A DNA stretch of 64,000 nucleotides from Nocardioides sp. zg-1228. Lineage in GTDB: Bacteria; Actinomycetota; Actinomycetes; Propionibacteriales; Nocardioidaceae. Shown here in pieces: positions 1 to 8,970 of this stretch. The notes under the pieces were generated by a model. It ran no database searches. It saw nothing but the letters and a program-made list of their open reading frames with translations, and was not told where the DNA came from. Positions within the stretch are counted from its first letter, which is position 1, and each line of letters starts with the position of its first letter. The position numbers and the translations under genes were made by a program. The DNA lies in contig NZ_CP070961.1 of assembly GCF_017086465.1 (NCBI RefSeq), forward strand, positions 2,728,001 through 2,792,000. The letters run 5' to 3'.

Positions 1-1
1 C

Positions 2-298
2 CAGACGCCCGCCGGCTTCCCGGTCCTCAAGCACACGGTCCTGCTGCGCCTGCTCATCGGCCACGTGAGCGAGCCGCACCAGACCAGGCAGATGCTGCGC
101 GACTACATCGACGAGCTGCAGCAGGCCGCGTGGGACCTCGCCCACGTACGCGCGGCGCTGAAGGGCTCCGACGGGCCCGGCGAGCCGTTCCGGTTCCCCT
201 CGCTCGTGGCCGACTGGGGCCTGGACTACTTCGCCGCCGAGCAGCGGCACGCGCGCCGGGCCCTCGCCAGCCTCGCGGCCGACGAGCCCACTGAATGA
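2..298 (+). CDS. PadR-type transcriptional regulator, C-terminal part (5' truncated)
   Basis: The window begins inside this gene. About 98 in-frame codons remain, read from base 2, and they end in TGA. The visible protein is helical and acidic: a leucine-rich stretch (LLRLLIGHV), then MLRDYIDELQQAAWDL, then a Trp/Tyr-containing helix and an Arg-rich helix. This matches the C-terminal dimerisation helices of PadR regulators, which follow an N-terminal winged helix that lies outside the window. It ends 23 bases before an EamA exporter in the same direction and may control it. With no DNA-binding domain visible, the family call is moderate. Confidence 0.55.
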   Translation, partial: QTPAGFPVLKHTVLLRLLIGHVSEPHQTRQMLRDYIDELQQAAWDLAHVRAALKGSDGPGEPFRFPSLVADWGLDYFAAEQRHARRALASLAADEPTE

Positions 299-321
299 CG
301 ACGGCTGAATAGGGTGGCCGG

Positions 322-1242
322 GTGACCCGGCGACCCAGCAGCGCCCTGCTCGGGCCGGTCGGCCTGGTGCTCGTGGGCATCCTGTCCGTGCAGCTCGGCG
401 CGGCGATCGCCAAGGGGCTGTTCGACGAGATCTCGCCGACCTCGATGGTGTGGCTGCGCCTGGTCACCAGCGCGCTGGTGCTCGGCGCCATCACCCGCCC
501 CCGGCTCACCGGCCGCACGCGCCGGGACTGGCTGGTCGTGCTCGGGTTCGGCGCCAGCCTCGCCACGATGAACTGGGCGATCTACCAGTCCATGTCCCGG
601 ATCCCGCTGGGGATCGCGGTGACGATCGAGTTCATCGGGCCGTTGTCGCTCGCCATCCTCGGGTCGCGGCGCGCCCGCGACCTCGTCTGGGTCGGCCTGG
701 CCGGTGCCGGGGTCGCGCTCCTCGGCATCGAGCGCACGGGCCTCGACCTGCTCGGCGTGGCCTGCGCCCTGCTCGCCGGCGCGGCCTGGGCGGCGTACAT
801 CCTGCTCAGCGCGAGCACCGGCCGCCGGTGGGACGGGCTCGACGGGCTCGCCGTGGCCAGCGTCGTCGCCGCCACGGGGATGGCCCTGCCCGCCCTGATG
901 AGCGCCGGTACGTCACTGTGGGACGGCCGTCTGCTGCTCCTCGGAGCGCTGGTGGGACTGCTCAGCTCGGTCATCCCCTACAGCTGCGAGCTGATCGCGC
1001 TGCGCAGCCTGCGTCCCGCGGTCTTCGGGATCCTGATGAGCCTCGAGCCCGCAGCCGCGGCCCTCGCAGCGATCGTGGTGCTGCAGGAGCACCTCTCGCC
1101 GCTCCAGTGGCTGGCCATCGCCTGCGTGGTGGCGGCATCTGTCGGAGCCACCCGGTCCGGGTCCGCCCCCGGCGGGACGCCCGGCCGCCGCGACGGTGGC
1201 GGCGGTGAGCATTGGACAGCACCCGGCACACTGGCGACATGA
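322..1242 (+). CDS. EamA/DMT-family transporter, RhtA-like exporter
   Basis: This 306-residue hydrophobic protein has about ten predicted membrane segments in two EamA-like halves, the usual length and layout of drug/metabolite transporters. Motifs such as SPTSMVWLRL near residue 40 and the EFIGPLSLA stretch near residue 108 resemble RhtA-type threonine/homoserine exporters. The likely role is efflux of small amino acids or related metabolites across the cytoplasmic membrane, but the substrate cannot be read from sequence. The start is the GTG at 322. The stop overlaps the next gene's ATG (ATGA), so the two are probably translationally coupled. Confidence 0.85.
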   Translation: MTRRPSSALLGPVGLVLVGILSVQLGAAIAKGLFDEISPTSMVWLRLVTSALVLGAITRPRLTGRTRRDWLVVLGFGASLATMNWAIYQSMSRIPLGIAVTIEFIGPLSLAILGSRRARDLVWVGLAGAGVALLGIERTGLDLLGVACALLAGAAWAAYILLSASTGRRWDGLDGLAVASVVAATGMALPALMSAGTSLWDGRLLLLGALVGLLSSVIPYSCELIALRSLRPAVFGILMSLEPAAAALAAIVVLQEHLSPLQWLAIACVVAASVGATRSGSAPGGTPGRRDGGGGEHWTAPGTLAT

Positions 1243-2393
1243 CGAGCAGCCCCCTGAGATCGCGACTGCTCCTCAGCTCGCTGGTCCTGGCGCTCGGCGT
1301 CACCGCGGGCTGCGCGAGCACCGAGCCCGACCCGATGCCGCGCACCACCCAGCCGACGGACCTGCCCGAGCAGCCGACGCCCACCGAGGCGCCTGGCTCG
1401 GAGTCCACGTCCGGGGCGTCGTCCGGCCGGCCCGAGGTCGTCGACACCCTGGTGGAGGACCTGGAGGTGCCGTGGGGGGCTGACTTCCTGCCCGACGGCA
1501 CCGCCGTGGTCACCGAGCGCATCTCCGGCCGGGTCCTCGGCATCGACGAGGGCGGCGAGGTCACCACGCTCGGAACGATCGCGGACGCCGCCCCCCAGGG
1601 CGAGGCCGGGCTGCTCGGCGTCGCCGTGTCGCCGGACTTCGACTCCGACCGCACGCTCTTCCTCTACCTGACCACCGCCACCGACAACCGCGTCGTCAAG
1701 GCCCGGCTCGACGGCACCCGGCTCAGCAGCCCGACGGTCGTCCTCGACGGCATCCCGGCCGGGTTCATCCACGACGGCGGCCGGATCGCGTTCGGCCCCG
1801 ACGGCCACCTCTACGTGACGACCGGCGAGACGGGTGACCCCGACCTCGCCCAGGACCCCGAGAGCCTGGCCGGCAAGATCCTCCGGATCACTCCCGACGG
1901 CGACCCGGCGCCGGGCAATCCCGACCCCGACTCCCCCGTCTGGTCGCTGGGCCACCGCAACGTCCAGGGCCTGGCCTGGGACGACGAGGGCCGGCTGTGG
2001 GCCTCGGAGTTCGGCGACTCGGAGTGGGACGAGCTCAACCTCGTCGAGAAGGGCGGCAACTACGGCTGGCCCCGCATCGAGGGGGCCGGCGACGACCCGG
2101 ACTACGTCGACCCGCAGGTGGTCTGGCCCGTCGACCAGGCCTCGCCGAGCGGCTTGGCGTTCGCCGATGGGCACCTCTGGATGGCCGGTCTCCGCGGCCA
2201 GCGCCTGTGGCGCATCGCGGTCTCCGAGGACGGCGAGGCGGCCAAGCCCCGCGCGTTCCTCACCGAGGAGTTCGGCCGGCTGCGCACCGTCGCCGCGGCG
2301 CCCGACGGCCTGCTCTGGGTCACCACCTCCAACCGCGACGGGCGGGGCCAGCCGACCCCGGCCGACGACCGCATCGTCCGCGTCCGACCCTGA
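1239..2393 (+). CDS. Lipoprotein, glucose/sorbosone dehydrogenase-like beta-propeller (PQQ type)
   Basis: The 384-residue product begins with a lipoprotein signal peptide: Arg residues, a Leu-rich core and a lipobox ending VTAGC with Cys at about residue 25. A Pro/Thr/Ser-rich linker runs to about residue 70. The rest matches the soluble aldose sugar dehydrogenase (GSDH) family, with propeller motifs such as EVPWGADFLPDG, GEAGLLGVA, the HDGGRIAFGPDG segment and GHRNVQGLAW. These enzymes oxidise sugars or polyols with a quinone cofactor, here at the outer membrane face. The ATG overlaps the exporter stop. An upstream TTG at 1212 would add nine residues before the signal peptide and is less likely. 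Confidence 0.85.
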   Translation: MTSSPLRSRLLLSSLVLALGVTAGCASTEPDPMPRTTQPTDLPEQPTPTEAPGSESTSGASSGRPEVVDTLVEDLEVPWGADFLPDGTAVVTERISGRVLGIDEGGEVTTLGTIADAAPQGEAGLLGVAVSPDFDSDRTLFLYLTTATDNRVVKARLDGTRLSSPTVVLDGIPAGFIHDGGRIAFGPDGHLYVTTGETGDPDLAQDPESLAGKILRITPDGDPAPGNPDPDSPVWSLGHRNVQGLAWDDEGRLWASEFGDSEWDELNLVEKGGNYGWPRIEGAGDDPDYVDPQVVWPVDQASPSGLAFADGHLWMAGLRGQRLWRIAVSEDGEAAKPRAFLTEEFGRLRTVAAAPDGLLWVTTSNRDGRGQPTPADDRIVRVRP

Positions 2394-2429
2394 CCCAGCA
2401 CTGACCCGGCGCTGACCCGGCCGCGCTGC

Positions 2430-3254
2430 TCAGCCCGGACGTACGACGGCGCGGCGAGCCGCCCGGCGCAGCGTGGTGAGGATCGCCGGGCCCAGCACCA
2501 CGATCGCGATGCCGGTCGTGATGGCGCGACCGGTGTCCCAGCTGCCGGTGGAGGTGAGGAGCGTGTAGACGAGGAACCGGTGGGCGTTCTCGAGCAGTGG
2601 CGCGCCGGCGACGTAGGCGAGCGAGCCCTCGTGGCCGGGGACGACGATGCCGAGCGCGAACGGCCAGAAGCTGAGGTTCATCAGCATGCCGAAGAGGTAG
2701 GACGCGACGACCGCGTAGACCACCAGCATCGCGATCTCGGCACGACCGCCGACCCGGCGGGGCAGCAGGCCCGCGCCCATGCCGACCCAGGCCGAGCAGA
2801 TCATCTGGAACGGCAGCCACGGGCCGACCCCGGCGGTCAGCAGCGCCGAAGCGAAGATCGAGGTGCACCCGAGCACGAACCCGAACCCCGGCCCGAACAC
2901 CCGTCCACCCAGCACCAGCAGGAAGAACACCAGCTCGATGCCGCCCGTCCCCGCGCCGAGCGCCCGCATCACGGCGTTGATGGCGGACAGCACGCCCAGA
3001 ACGGCGAGGACGCGCGCGTCCATGCCGCCCTCCCCCATCTCCGCGAGGACGACGACCATCACGAGCGGGAGCAGCGCGAGGAAGAGGAACGGCGGCTCGA
3101 CCCGCTCCCCGGGCTGCACCTCCAGCAGCAGTGGCCAGCACAGCATCATCAGCCCCGCGACGGAGGCCAGGATCAGCACGGCCGCCGTGCGCGGCCCGAT
3201 GGGCAGGGCGACCCCGGACGCGACGTCGGACCGGGGCCGGTCGACGGTGCTCAC
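2430..3254 (-). CDS. ECF transporter substrate-binding (S) component, probable cobalamin specificity
   Basis: This 274-residue integral membrane protein has about six hydrophobic segments between residues 20 and 265, including the FGPGFGFVLGCTSIFASALL stretch that is typical of ECF S components. It is the last gene of the riboswitch-led operon. Its GTG start overlaps the stop of the fused ATPase gene (GTGA). By position and family it binds the vitamin and toggles in the membrane with EcfT and the ATPases. Cobalamin as substrate is inferred from the B12 riboswitch and the two exported binding-type proteins, not from residues in this protein. A GTG further upstream at 3329 exists, but it lies inside the ATPase gene and is unlikely. 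Confidence 0.82.
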   Translation of the reverse strand: MSTVDRPRSDVASGVALPIGPRTAAVLILASVAGLMMLCWPLLLEVQPGERVEPPFLFLALLPLVMVVVLAEMGEGGMDARVLAVLGVLSAINAVMRALGAGTGGIELVFFLLVLGGRVFGPGFGFVLGCTSIFASALLTAGVGPWLPFQMICSAWVGMGAGLLPRRVGGRAEIAMLVVYAVVASYLFGMLMNLSFWPFALGIVVPGHEGSLAYVAGAPLLENAHRFLVYTLLTSTGSWDTGRAITTGIAIVVLGPAILTTLRRAARRAVVRPG

Positions 3255-4900
3255 GGGCCCTCCCCCGTGCCGTCGCGCGTGGCCGCGCGGTCGGCCAGGG
3301 CGGCCGCGACCTCCTCGACGACCAGCCACGGCGGGCCGAGCACCTTGGTGACCTGCGGGGCGAACGACGGTGACTCGGCCAGCACCCGGCGCGGCGGACC
3401 GCTCGACACGACCTCCCCCTCGGCCATCACGACCACCTCGTCGGCGACGTGCGCGGCGAACTCCACGTCGTGCGTCGCCAGCAGGACGGCGTGGCCGTCG
3501 GCGGCGAGGCCCGCGACGATGCGGGCCAGCTCGGACTTGCCGGCGTAGTCGAGGCCGCGGGTCGGCTCGTCGAGCAGCACGACGGGCGGCCGCGCGGCGA
3601 GCACGACGGCGAGCGCGAGCGCGAGACGCTGCCCCTCCGACAGGTCACGGGGGTGGATCGTCTCGTCGATCCCCGGGGCGAGGCGGTCGAGGAGCGCGCG
3701 GCAGGTGCCGGGACCGGCGTCGGCACCGGTGTCTGCCGCCGCGCACTCCTCGGCGACGGTCTCCAGGTAGAGCAGGTCGGCGGCGGTCTGCGGCACCAGC
3801 CCGACGTGGGTACGCCGCGCCGCGGGCGCGAGCGTGGCGGGGTCCTCGCCCGCGACGTCCACCGAGCCCGCCCGTCGCTTGCCGGAGCCCTGGAGCGCCC
3901 AGATCAGGCTGGACTTGCCCGACCCGTTGCGCCCCATGAGGACGGTGACCCGGCCCGAGGACAGCGTCAGGTCCACCTCGCGCACGGCGACGTGGGAGCC
4001 GTGGACGACGGTGACCCCGCGCGCGACGAGGAGGGGGTCGGCGGCGGGCTGCGGCACTGGCACGGCGGGGGTGAGCTCGGGGAGCGAGCGGGCACGCCGC
4101 CGCGCGTCGCGCACGGTGAGCGGGAGGGGTTCCCAGCCGGCCAGGCGGCCGAGCTCCACCAGCGGTGGTGCGACCGGCGAGTCGGCGAGCACCACCTGGG
4201 GGTCGTCGACGCGGATGCCTCCGTCCCCCGTCACCAGGCAGATCCGGTCGGCGAAGGGCACGACCCGCTCGAGCCGGTGCTCGGCCAGTAGGACCGTCAG
4301 GCCCAGGTCGTGCACGAGCCGGGTGATCGTCGCGAGGACGTCCTCGGCGGCGGTCGGGTCGAGCGCGGAGGTCGGCTCGTCGAGGACCAGCACCCGCGGG
4401 CTGGTGGTGAGGACCGCGCCGATCGCGACCCGCTGCTGCTGGCCACCGGAGAGCGTACGGAGGTCGCGGGCCCGGAGGTCGGCGATCCCCAGCAGGTCGA
4501 GGGTCTCCTCCACGCGGCGTCGCATCGTCTCGGGAGCGGTGCCGAGCTGCTCCATGCCGTAGGCGAGCTCCTCCTCGACGGTGTCGGCGACGAACCCGGC
4601 GAGCGGGTCCTGCCCGACGTAGCCGACGAGGTGCGCCCGCTCGCGCGGCGGCTGCTCGACGATGCTGCGTCCGTCGAGCAGGACGTCCCCGGTGAGCACC
4701 CCGCCGGTGAAGCGCGGGACCAGCCCCGTGACGACGCCCAGGAGCGTCGACTTGCCCACCCCCGTGCGCCCCGAGACGAGCACCAGCTCGCCCTCCTCGA
4801 GGCTCAGGTCGACGCCGGCCAGCACCTGGCGCCGGTCGTAGCGGAAGCCGACGTCGCGCAGCTCGATGACCCCGGCACCAGGGGTCCGTGGCGCGCTCAT
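3251..4900 (-). CDS. ECF transporter fused ATPase subunits (EcfA-EcfA')
   Basis: The 549-residue protein contains two complete ABC domains in one chain. The first has Walker A GRTGVGKS at about 44-51, LSGGQ at 150-154 and Walker B LVLDEP at about 171-176. The second has Walker A GRNGSGKS at about 323-330, a variant signature LSEGQ at 420-424 and Walker B VLLDEP at about 441-446. In many ECF systems these are two genes; the fused form is common in actinobacteria. It powers vitamin uptake with EcfT and the S component. The ATG at 4900 overlaps the EcfT stop (ATGA), and the stop overlaps the S-component start. Confidence 0.93.
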   Translation of the reverse strand: MSAPRTPGAGVIELRDVGFRYDRRQVLAGVDLSLEEGELVLVSGRTGVGKSTLLGVVTGLVPRFTGGVLTGDVLLDGRSIVEQPPRERAHLVGYVGQDPLAGFVADTVEEELAYGMEQLGTAPETMRRRVEETLDLLGIADLRARDLRTLSGGQQQRVAIGAVLTTSPRVLVLDEPTSALDPTAAEDVLATITRLVHDLGLTVLLAEHRLERVVPFADRICLVTGDGGIRVDDPQVVLADSPVAPPLVELGRLAGWEPLPLTVRDARRRARSLPELTPAVPVPQPAADPLLVARGVTVVHGSHVAVREVDLTLSSGRVTVLMGRNGSGKSSLIWALQGSGKRRAGSVDVAGEDPATLAPAARRTHVGLVPQTAADLLYLETVAEECAAADTGADAGPGTCRALLDRLAPGIDETIHPRDLSEGQRLALALAVVLAARPPVVLLDEPTRGLDYAGKSELARIVAGLAADGHAVLLATHDVEFAAHVADEVVVMAEGEVVSSGPPRRVLAESPSFAPQVTKVLGPPWLVVEEVAAALADRAATRDGTGEGP

Positions 4901-5997
4901 GCGGCCGCCTCGCGTCGTACGGGGGCCGTGGCAGGCACCGGGGTGGTCACGGCCGGGAGCGTGCCGAGGACGCCGAGCACCAGGGCGAGCGGCGAGAGGT
5001 AGGGCGCGACGTCCACACCGGGGTAGGCGACCGCGACCTCCGTGTGGCTCACGTACCAGGCCAGCACGGCGACGGCGACGCCCACGCCCGCGGTGACGAG
5101 CTCGGGCCCGCGCCACGGGTCGGGGCGGTAGCGGGTGCGGTGCACGCGGCGCCCGGAGCTGACCATGCCGAGCACCGCGACGCTCGCGCCCGCCGCCAGC
5201 ATCGGGAGCGCGAGGACGCGGGGCGCGGTGGGGTCGAGCCAGGCGTACGTGCCGACGCAGATGCCGGTGAGGGCGAGCAGGAGCAGGGAGCCGGTCGTCC
5301 ATCGCTCTCGGGCCGTCGCGCCGCCCGAGCGGCCGTAGCCGCGGGCGTCCATCCCGGCGGCCAGGGCAAGGGAGCGTTCGAGAGCGTCCTCGAGCACCGG
5401 CACCAGGAAGCGGCGGAGCCGCCCGACGCCCGAGGTCGCGCCGCCGCGGAGCGCCTGCGCGGCGCGGACGCGGCGGGCGCTGTCGGCGAGCTGGGGGAAG
5501 ATCGTCACCGCGACGACGAGGGCGGTGCCGATCTCGTAGAGCGCGGGCGGCACCGACGCGAGCAGGCGCTTGGGGTTGGCCAGCGAGTTCGCGGCGCCGA
5601 CGCACAGGATGATCGTGGCCAGCCGGAGCCCGTCGTAGAGGCCGGCGAGGAGGGCCTCGCTGGTCACCGGCCCGAGCAGCCGGACGCCCGCCGCCCAGTC
5701 GGGCAGCGGCACCTCCGGCAGGTCGAGCAGGACGTGGCCGACCTCCTGCCCGCCGAAGACGATGCGGAAGACGACGCGCAGCACCACGGTCAGCAGCGCC
5801 AGGAGGACGTAGAGCCGGAACGATCGACCGAAGGGATGACCGGATCGGCGCGCCATCACGACCACCGTCGCCGACCCCATGACGAGGAGCAGCAGCAGCG
5901 GGTTGGTGGTGAGCGAGGCAGCAGTGGCCAGCCCGATCGCCCAGGTCCACCAGGCGAGCGGGTGCAGGTCACGCGGCAGCGCCGCCGATCCGGTCAC
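4897..5997 (-). CDS. ECF transporter transmembrane coupling protein EcfT
   Basis: This 366-residue membrane protein has the EcfT layout: N-terminal membrane helices, then a long amphipathic cytoplasmic region carrying the paired coupling motifs (ALRG at about 182-185 and ARG at about 218-220) that contact the two ATPases, then extra C-terminal helices. It is longer than minimal EcfT proteins (about 260 residues) because of about 130 hydrophobic residues after the second motif. The start is the GTG at 5997, five bases after the stop of the anchored beta-domain gene. Its stop overlaps the ATPase ATG, so the three transporter subunits should be made in a fixed ratio. Confidence 0.9.
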   Translation of the reverse strand: MTGSAALPRDLHPLAWWTWAIGLATAASLTTNPLLLLLVMGSATVVVMARRSGHPFGRSFRLYVLLALLTVVLRVVFRIVFGGQEVGHVLLDLPEVPLPDWAAGVRLLGPVTSEALLAGLYDGLRLATIILCVGAANSLANPKRLLASVPPALYEIGTALVVAVTIFPQLADSARRVRAAQALRGGATSGVGRLRRFLVPVLEDALERSLALAAGMDARGYGRSGGATARERWTTGSLLLLALTGICVGTYAWLDPTAPRVLALPMLAAGASVAVLGMVSSGRRVHRTRYRPDPWRGPELVTAGVGVAVAVLAWYVSHTEVAVAYPGVDVAPYLSPLALVLGVLGTLPAVTTPVPATAPVRREAAA

Positions 5998-6002
5998 GGG
6001 TG

Positions 6003-7097
6003 TCAGACCCCCCGTCGGCGGCGCGTCACGACCGCACCGACCGCGATCGCGACCCCGAGCAAGCCGAGCACGCCCCAGGTGAGGGCGGCCGGCACCCGCG
6101 TGGGCGCGTCGGCGCTGGGCGTGGCCGCCTCGGAGGACGCACCCGGCGCCTGGCCGTCGGAGGCCTCGCCGTCGGCGCTGGACGTTGAGTCTCCGGGAGA
6201 CTCACCGCGCCCGGACCCCTTCGCCCCCTTGGCCGACTCCTTGTCGGACAACGTGTCGGAGTCCTTGTCCGACCCCTTGTCCGACCCCTCGCCCGATCCG
6301 TCGCCGGCACCGTCGGGACCCTCGCTGCGCCGTGAGTCTCCTGGAGACTCACTGTCCAGTGCGGGCGCGGAGGGGTCGCCGGACGCGCTCGGGGACGATG
6401 ACGCCGACGGGCTCGAGCCACCCCCGGAGCCACCGGAGTTGGTGGCGGGGCCGCTGGGCTGCGAGCCGCCGCCCGAGGCGCCGGATCCACCCGATCCGCC
6501 TCCGGACCCGGCGGAGCCGCCGGTGCTGGGCGAGGCGCTCGGGGAGGTGCCCTGCGAGGGCGACGGCGTCGGGGACGACGGGGACGGGGAGGGCGACGGG
6601 GTCGCGGTCTTCGTCACCGGGGGCGCGATGCCCGGCGGGACGTTGGAGCCGGCCGAGCGGTCCTGCTGCCACGACCACGCCACCGAGCCGCCCGCCGGCA
6701 CCGTCTGCGAGCCGACGCCGGAGGAGGAGTAGGTCCACGCCGCCTTCGACCCGTCGGCCCACCACATGCCCCAGTAGGCGTTGGGCGGGGAGGTGTTGAC
6801 GCACGGGTCGCTCGCGGGGACGCCGTTGATCCGGCACACGAAGCCGGGCTGACGGGTGGCGTAGGTGATGCCGACCCCGACCGAGGCGAAGATCGCCGCG
6901 GCGCTCTTGCCGCCCCCGTCCGCTGCACAGGCGGTGACCATGCTGCCGCCGAGCTCGCGATAGTCGACGACCACGCTCACCCCGCCCGCGGAGGCGCAGG
7001 TCGCGGCGCCGGCCGGGGACGCCGCCCCGAGGGCGACCGCGGGAGCGAGGACCAGCAGCAGCGCGACGAGCACGCGGTGCACGGCGCGGGCCGTCAT
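6003..7097 (-). CDS. Exported, C-terminally anchored transcobalamin beta-domain-like protein (SCO2322-like)
   Basis: The 364-residue product has a Sec signal peptide (residues 1 to about 31, ending SPAGAA). A compact domain of about 120 residues follows, with four Cys and a Trp/Tyr-rich end (WGMWWADGSKAAWTYSSSG). This fits the DUF4430/transcobalamin C-terminal fold. Next come about 180 residues of Ser/Pro, Gly/Ser and Asp/Lys-rich low-complexity linker, then one membrane helix (about 337-357) and a basic RRRRGV tail. The domain would therefore be displayed outside on a flexible stalk. Its ATG overlaps the stop of the alpha-helical repeat gene, and the ECF genes follow. A role in presenting cobalamin to the transporter is inferred from this context. 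Confidence 0.75.
   Translation of the reverse strand: MTARAVHRVLVALLLVLAPAVALGAASPAGAATCASAGGVSVVVDYRELGGSMVTACAADGGGKSAAAIFASVGVGITYATRQPGFVCRINGVPASDPCVNTSPPNAYWGMWWADGSKAAWTYSSSGVGSQTVPAGGSVAWSWQQDRSAGSNVPPGIAPPVTKTATPSPSPSPSSPTPSPSQGTSPSASPSTGGSAGSGGGSGGSGASGGGSQPSGPATNSGGSGGGSSPSASSSPSASGDPSAPALDSESPGDSRRSEGPDGAGDGSGEGSDKGSDKDSDTLSDKESAKGAKGSGRGESPGDSTSSADGEASDGQAPGASSEAATPSADAPTRVPAALTWGVLGLLGVAIAVGAVVTRRRRGV
6187..6350. repeat. Two copies of a 17-bp palindrome (GAGTCTCCNGGAGACTC)
   Basis: Two near-identical palindromes lie at 6187-6203 and 6334-6350 inside the low-complexity linker of the anchored beta-domain gene. They differ only at the central base. Similarity extends one or two bases further on each side (TGAGTCTCC / GGAGACTCA). 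In the reading frame each encodes ESPGDS. Codon choice alone does not require perfect dyad symmetry, so this may be a dispersed palindromic element tolerated in a disordered linker. I saw no further copy in the window. Confidence 0.6.
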
Positions 7098-8968
7098 CGC
7101 GACGCCACCGTCGTCGAGCCGGAGCGCAGGGCGGCGAACTGCCCGACGGCCCGGATCCGGACCTTACCCCGCCCCCCGGGCAGCGCGACGCGGGCGAGGA
7201 ACCTGCCCTTGGCGTCGGCGCGACCCGTGGCGACCGTCGTGCCGGCGATCCGCAGGCGCACCTTCTCCCCTGCGGCGAGACGACGGACCAGCACCCGCGT
7301 GCGGGGGCCGTCGCTGGCGAGCGTGGACACGGCGAGGGTCCGCTTGCCGAGCACGCGGACCCGGCCGGTGGCCCGGCCGTCCGAGCCGGTCAGGACGTAC
7401 GTCGCCGCACCGGTCGTGCGCGGCAGCCGCACCACGCGGGCCAGCACGCCGTCGGAGCCGACGACGACGGTGGCGCCCGAGATCCCGGGACCACGGAGGG
7501 CGAAGCGGGCGCCCGGAGTCGCGCCGATCACCTCCAATGCCACCTTGCTGCCGCCCTTGTGGAAGCCGGCCGGCCCGGCGAGGCGGACGCCGGCGACCGA
7601 CCCGCGCGCGGACTCGGCCGCCCCGACGAGGACGGTGTGGGTGGTGGCGCCGTCGCGGCCGGTGAGCGTGTAGGTCGCCGCGCCGGCGGCAGCGGGAAGG
7701 ACGACCAGGGCGGTCAGGATGCCGTCGGAGCCCACGACGGCGGTGCGGGTGCCGTCGATGCCGGGCCCGGTGAGGCAGAAGCGGTCCCCCGGCGCCCCGC
7801 CGGTCGCGGTGAGGGTGGCGGTCGATCCCGGCTCGCTCCCGGTGGAGGTCGCGGTGAGCGCCTTCGCCGAGCCGCGGGCGTGGGTGAGACCGGCGACGGC
7901 CTGCACGGTCGCGCGCCACCACTGGTCGCGGCCGGCTCCGATGCCGGCCGTCGCGGCGCCGTCCAGCGCCGCCCGGTCGTAGGCGAGGGCCCCCTCCTCG
8001 TCGGCGAGCGGCGAGCCGTCCGGCTGGGCGCCGACCTGGAGCGTGGCGACCCAGTCGGCCGCGCGTCCGGACCGCTCGCAGGCGCCCGTGACGGCGAACG
8101 CGCTCGCGGCGAGCCCGGTGCTGTTGGTGTTGGGGTCTGGGGTGAAGGGGCTGCCGCCGAACGAGCCGTCGGCGCGCTGGGTGGTCGCGAGCCACTCGAC
8201 GGCCCGGGTGATCGCCCGGTCGACGGCCGCGGGCCGCGGCGAGACCTTCGCGAGCTGGACGACCGCGAAGGCGGTGGCGTCGGTGTCGGCCGGGTCGGTG
8301 CCGTCCACGCATGACTGGTCCGCCGCGGTGGCGTCGGGCGTGAAGAGCACGCGGAAGTAGCCGGACGCGCACTGCTGCTGCAGCAGGAAGTCGGTGGTGG
8401 CGGCGGCCTTGGCGGACCCCGCGACCGACAGGCCCCGTGCGGCCAGCGCCTGGCCGAAGAGGTTGGCGTAGTCGCCGTAGGCCGACTCGTCACGCAGGCG
8501 GCCTGCGCTCGGACCGCTCGCGACGACTCGCGCCTCCGTCTGGGCGACGAGGTCGACCCCGCCGTAGGTGCGCGGGTCGGCGCCGGAGACCTGCGCGAAG
8601 ACCATCGACTTGGCCAGCGAGCCGGCGTAGCGCTCGGTCGCGGACGGCGCGGCGTACTCCTCGACCCGGCCGGCGAGCGAGGACCGGATCTGGCGCACCA
8701 TGGCCTGGTCGCCGCCGACCTCGTCCATGCTGAGCCCGATGTCCATGGTCAGGCCGAGGTCGTCGAAGTCGTAGGTGTCGTTGTGGATGACACCGCCGGT
8801 GAGCTGTGTCGCCAGCCAGCCGGTGGCCGCGCGCGCGGCCCCGGATGCCGGGGCACCGGCGGCGCCTGCCGCGTGGGCGGGCGGGGCGAGGAGCGGCTGC
8901 GCGAACGTGGCAGCGGCCAGGGTGAGAGCGAGACCCGACAGGGCGGATCCCGACGCGGAGAACTTCAT
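7094..8968 (-). CDS. Secreted alpha-alpha-barrel repeat protein with Ig-like C-terminal repeats, probable cobalamin binder
   Basis: The 624-residue product begins with a signal peptide (about 1-33, ending APPAHA). Residues about 40-370 are helical repeats of the prenyltransferase/squalene-oxidase-like type, with motifs such as AATGWLATQL, ATTDFLLQQQCASGYFR and AVEWLATTQRADGSFGG. The same toroid underlies the intrinsic factor/transcobalamin alpha domain. The C-terminal part carries three beta-rich repeats built around GSDGxLxxxVxLP and GAATYxLTGxDG. There is no membrane anchor or LPXTG motif. It is the first gene after the cobalamin riboswitch and overlaps the beta-domain gene. The ATG at 8968 has the GGAAGGAA ribosome site nine bases upstream. 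Cobalamin binding is inferred, and a polysaccharide or terpene substrate is not excluded. Confidence 0.72.
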   Translation of the reverse strand: MKFSASGSALSGLALTLAAATFAQPLLAPPAHAAGAAGAPASGAARAATGWLATQLTGGVIHNDTYDFDDLGLTMDIGLSMDEVGGDQAMVRQIRSSLAGRVEEYAAPSATERYAGSLAKSMVFAQVSGADPRTYGGVDLVAQTEARVVASGPSAGRLRDESAYGDYANLFGQALAARGLSVAGSAKAAATTDFLLQQQCASGYFRVLFTPDATAADQSCVDGTDPADTDATAFAVVQLAKVSPRPAAVDRAITRAVEWLATTQRADGSFGGSPFTPDPNTNSTGLAASAFAVTGACERSGRAADWVATLQVGAQPDGSPLADEEGALAYDRAALDGAATAGIGAGRDQWWRATVQAVAGLTHARGSAKALTATSTGSEPGSTATLTATGGAPGDRFCLTGPGIDGTRTAVVGSDGILTALVVLPAAAGAATYTLTGRDGATTHTVLVGAAESARGSVAGVRLAGPAGFHKGGSKVALEVIGATPGARFALRGPGISGATVVVGSDGVLARVVRLPRTTGAATYVLTGSDGRATGRVRVLGKRTLAVSTLASDGPRTRVLVRRLAAGEKVRLRIAGTTVATGRADAKGRFLARVALPGGRGKVRIRAVGQFAALRSGSTTVASR

Positions 8969-8970
8969 GG

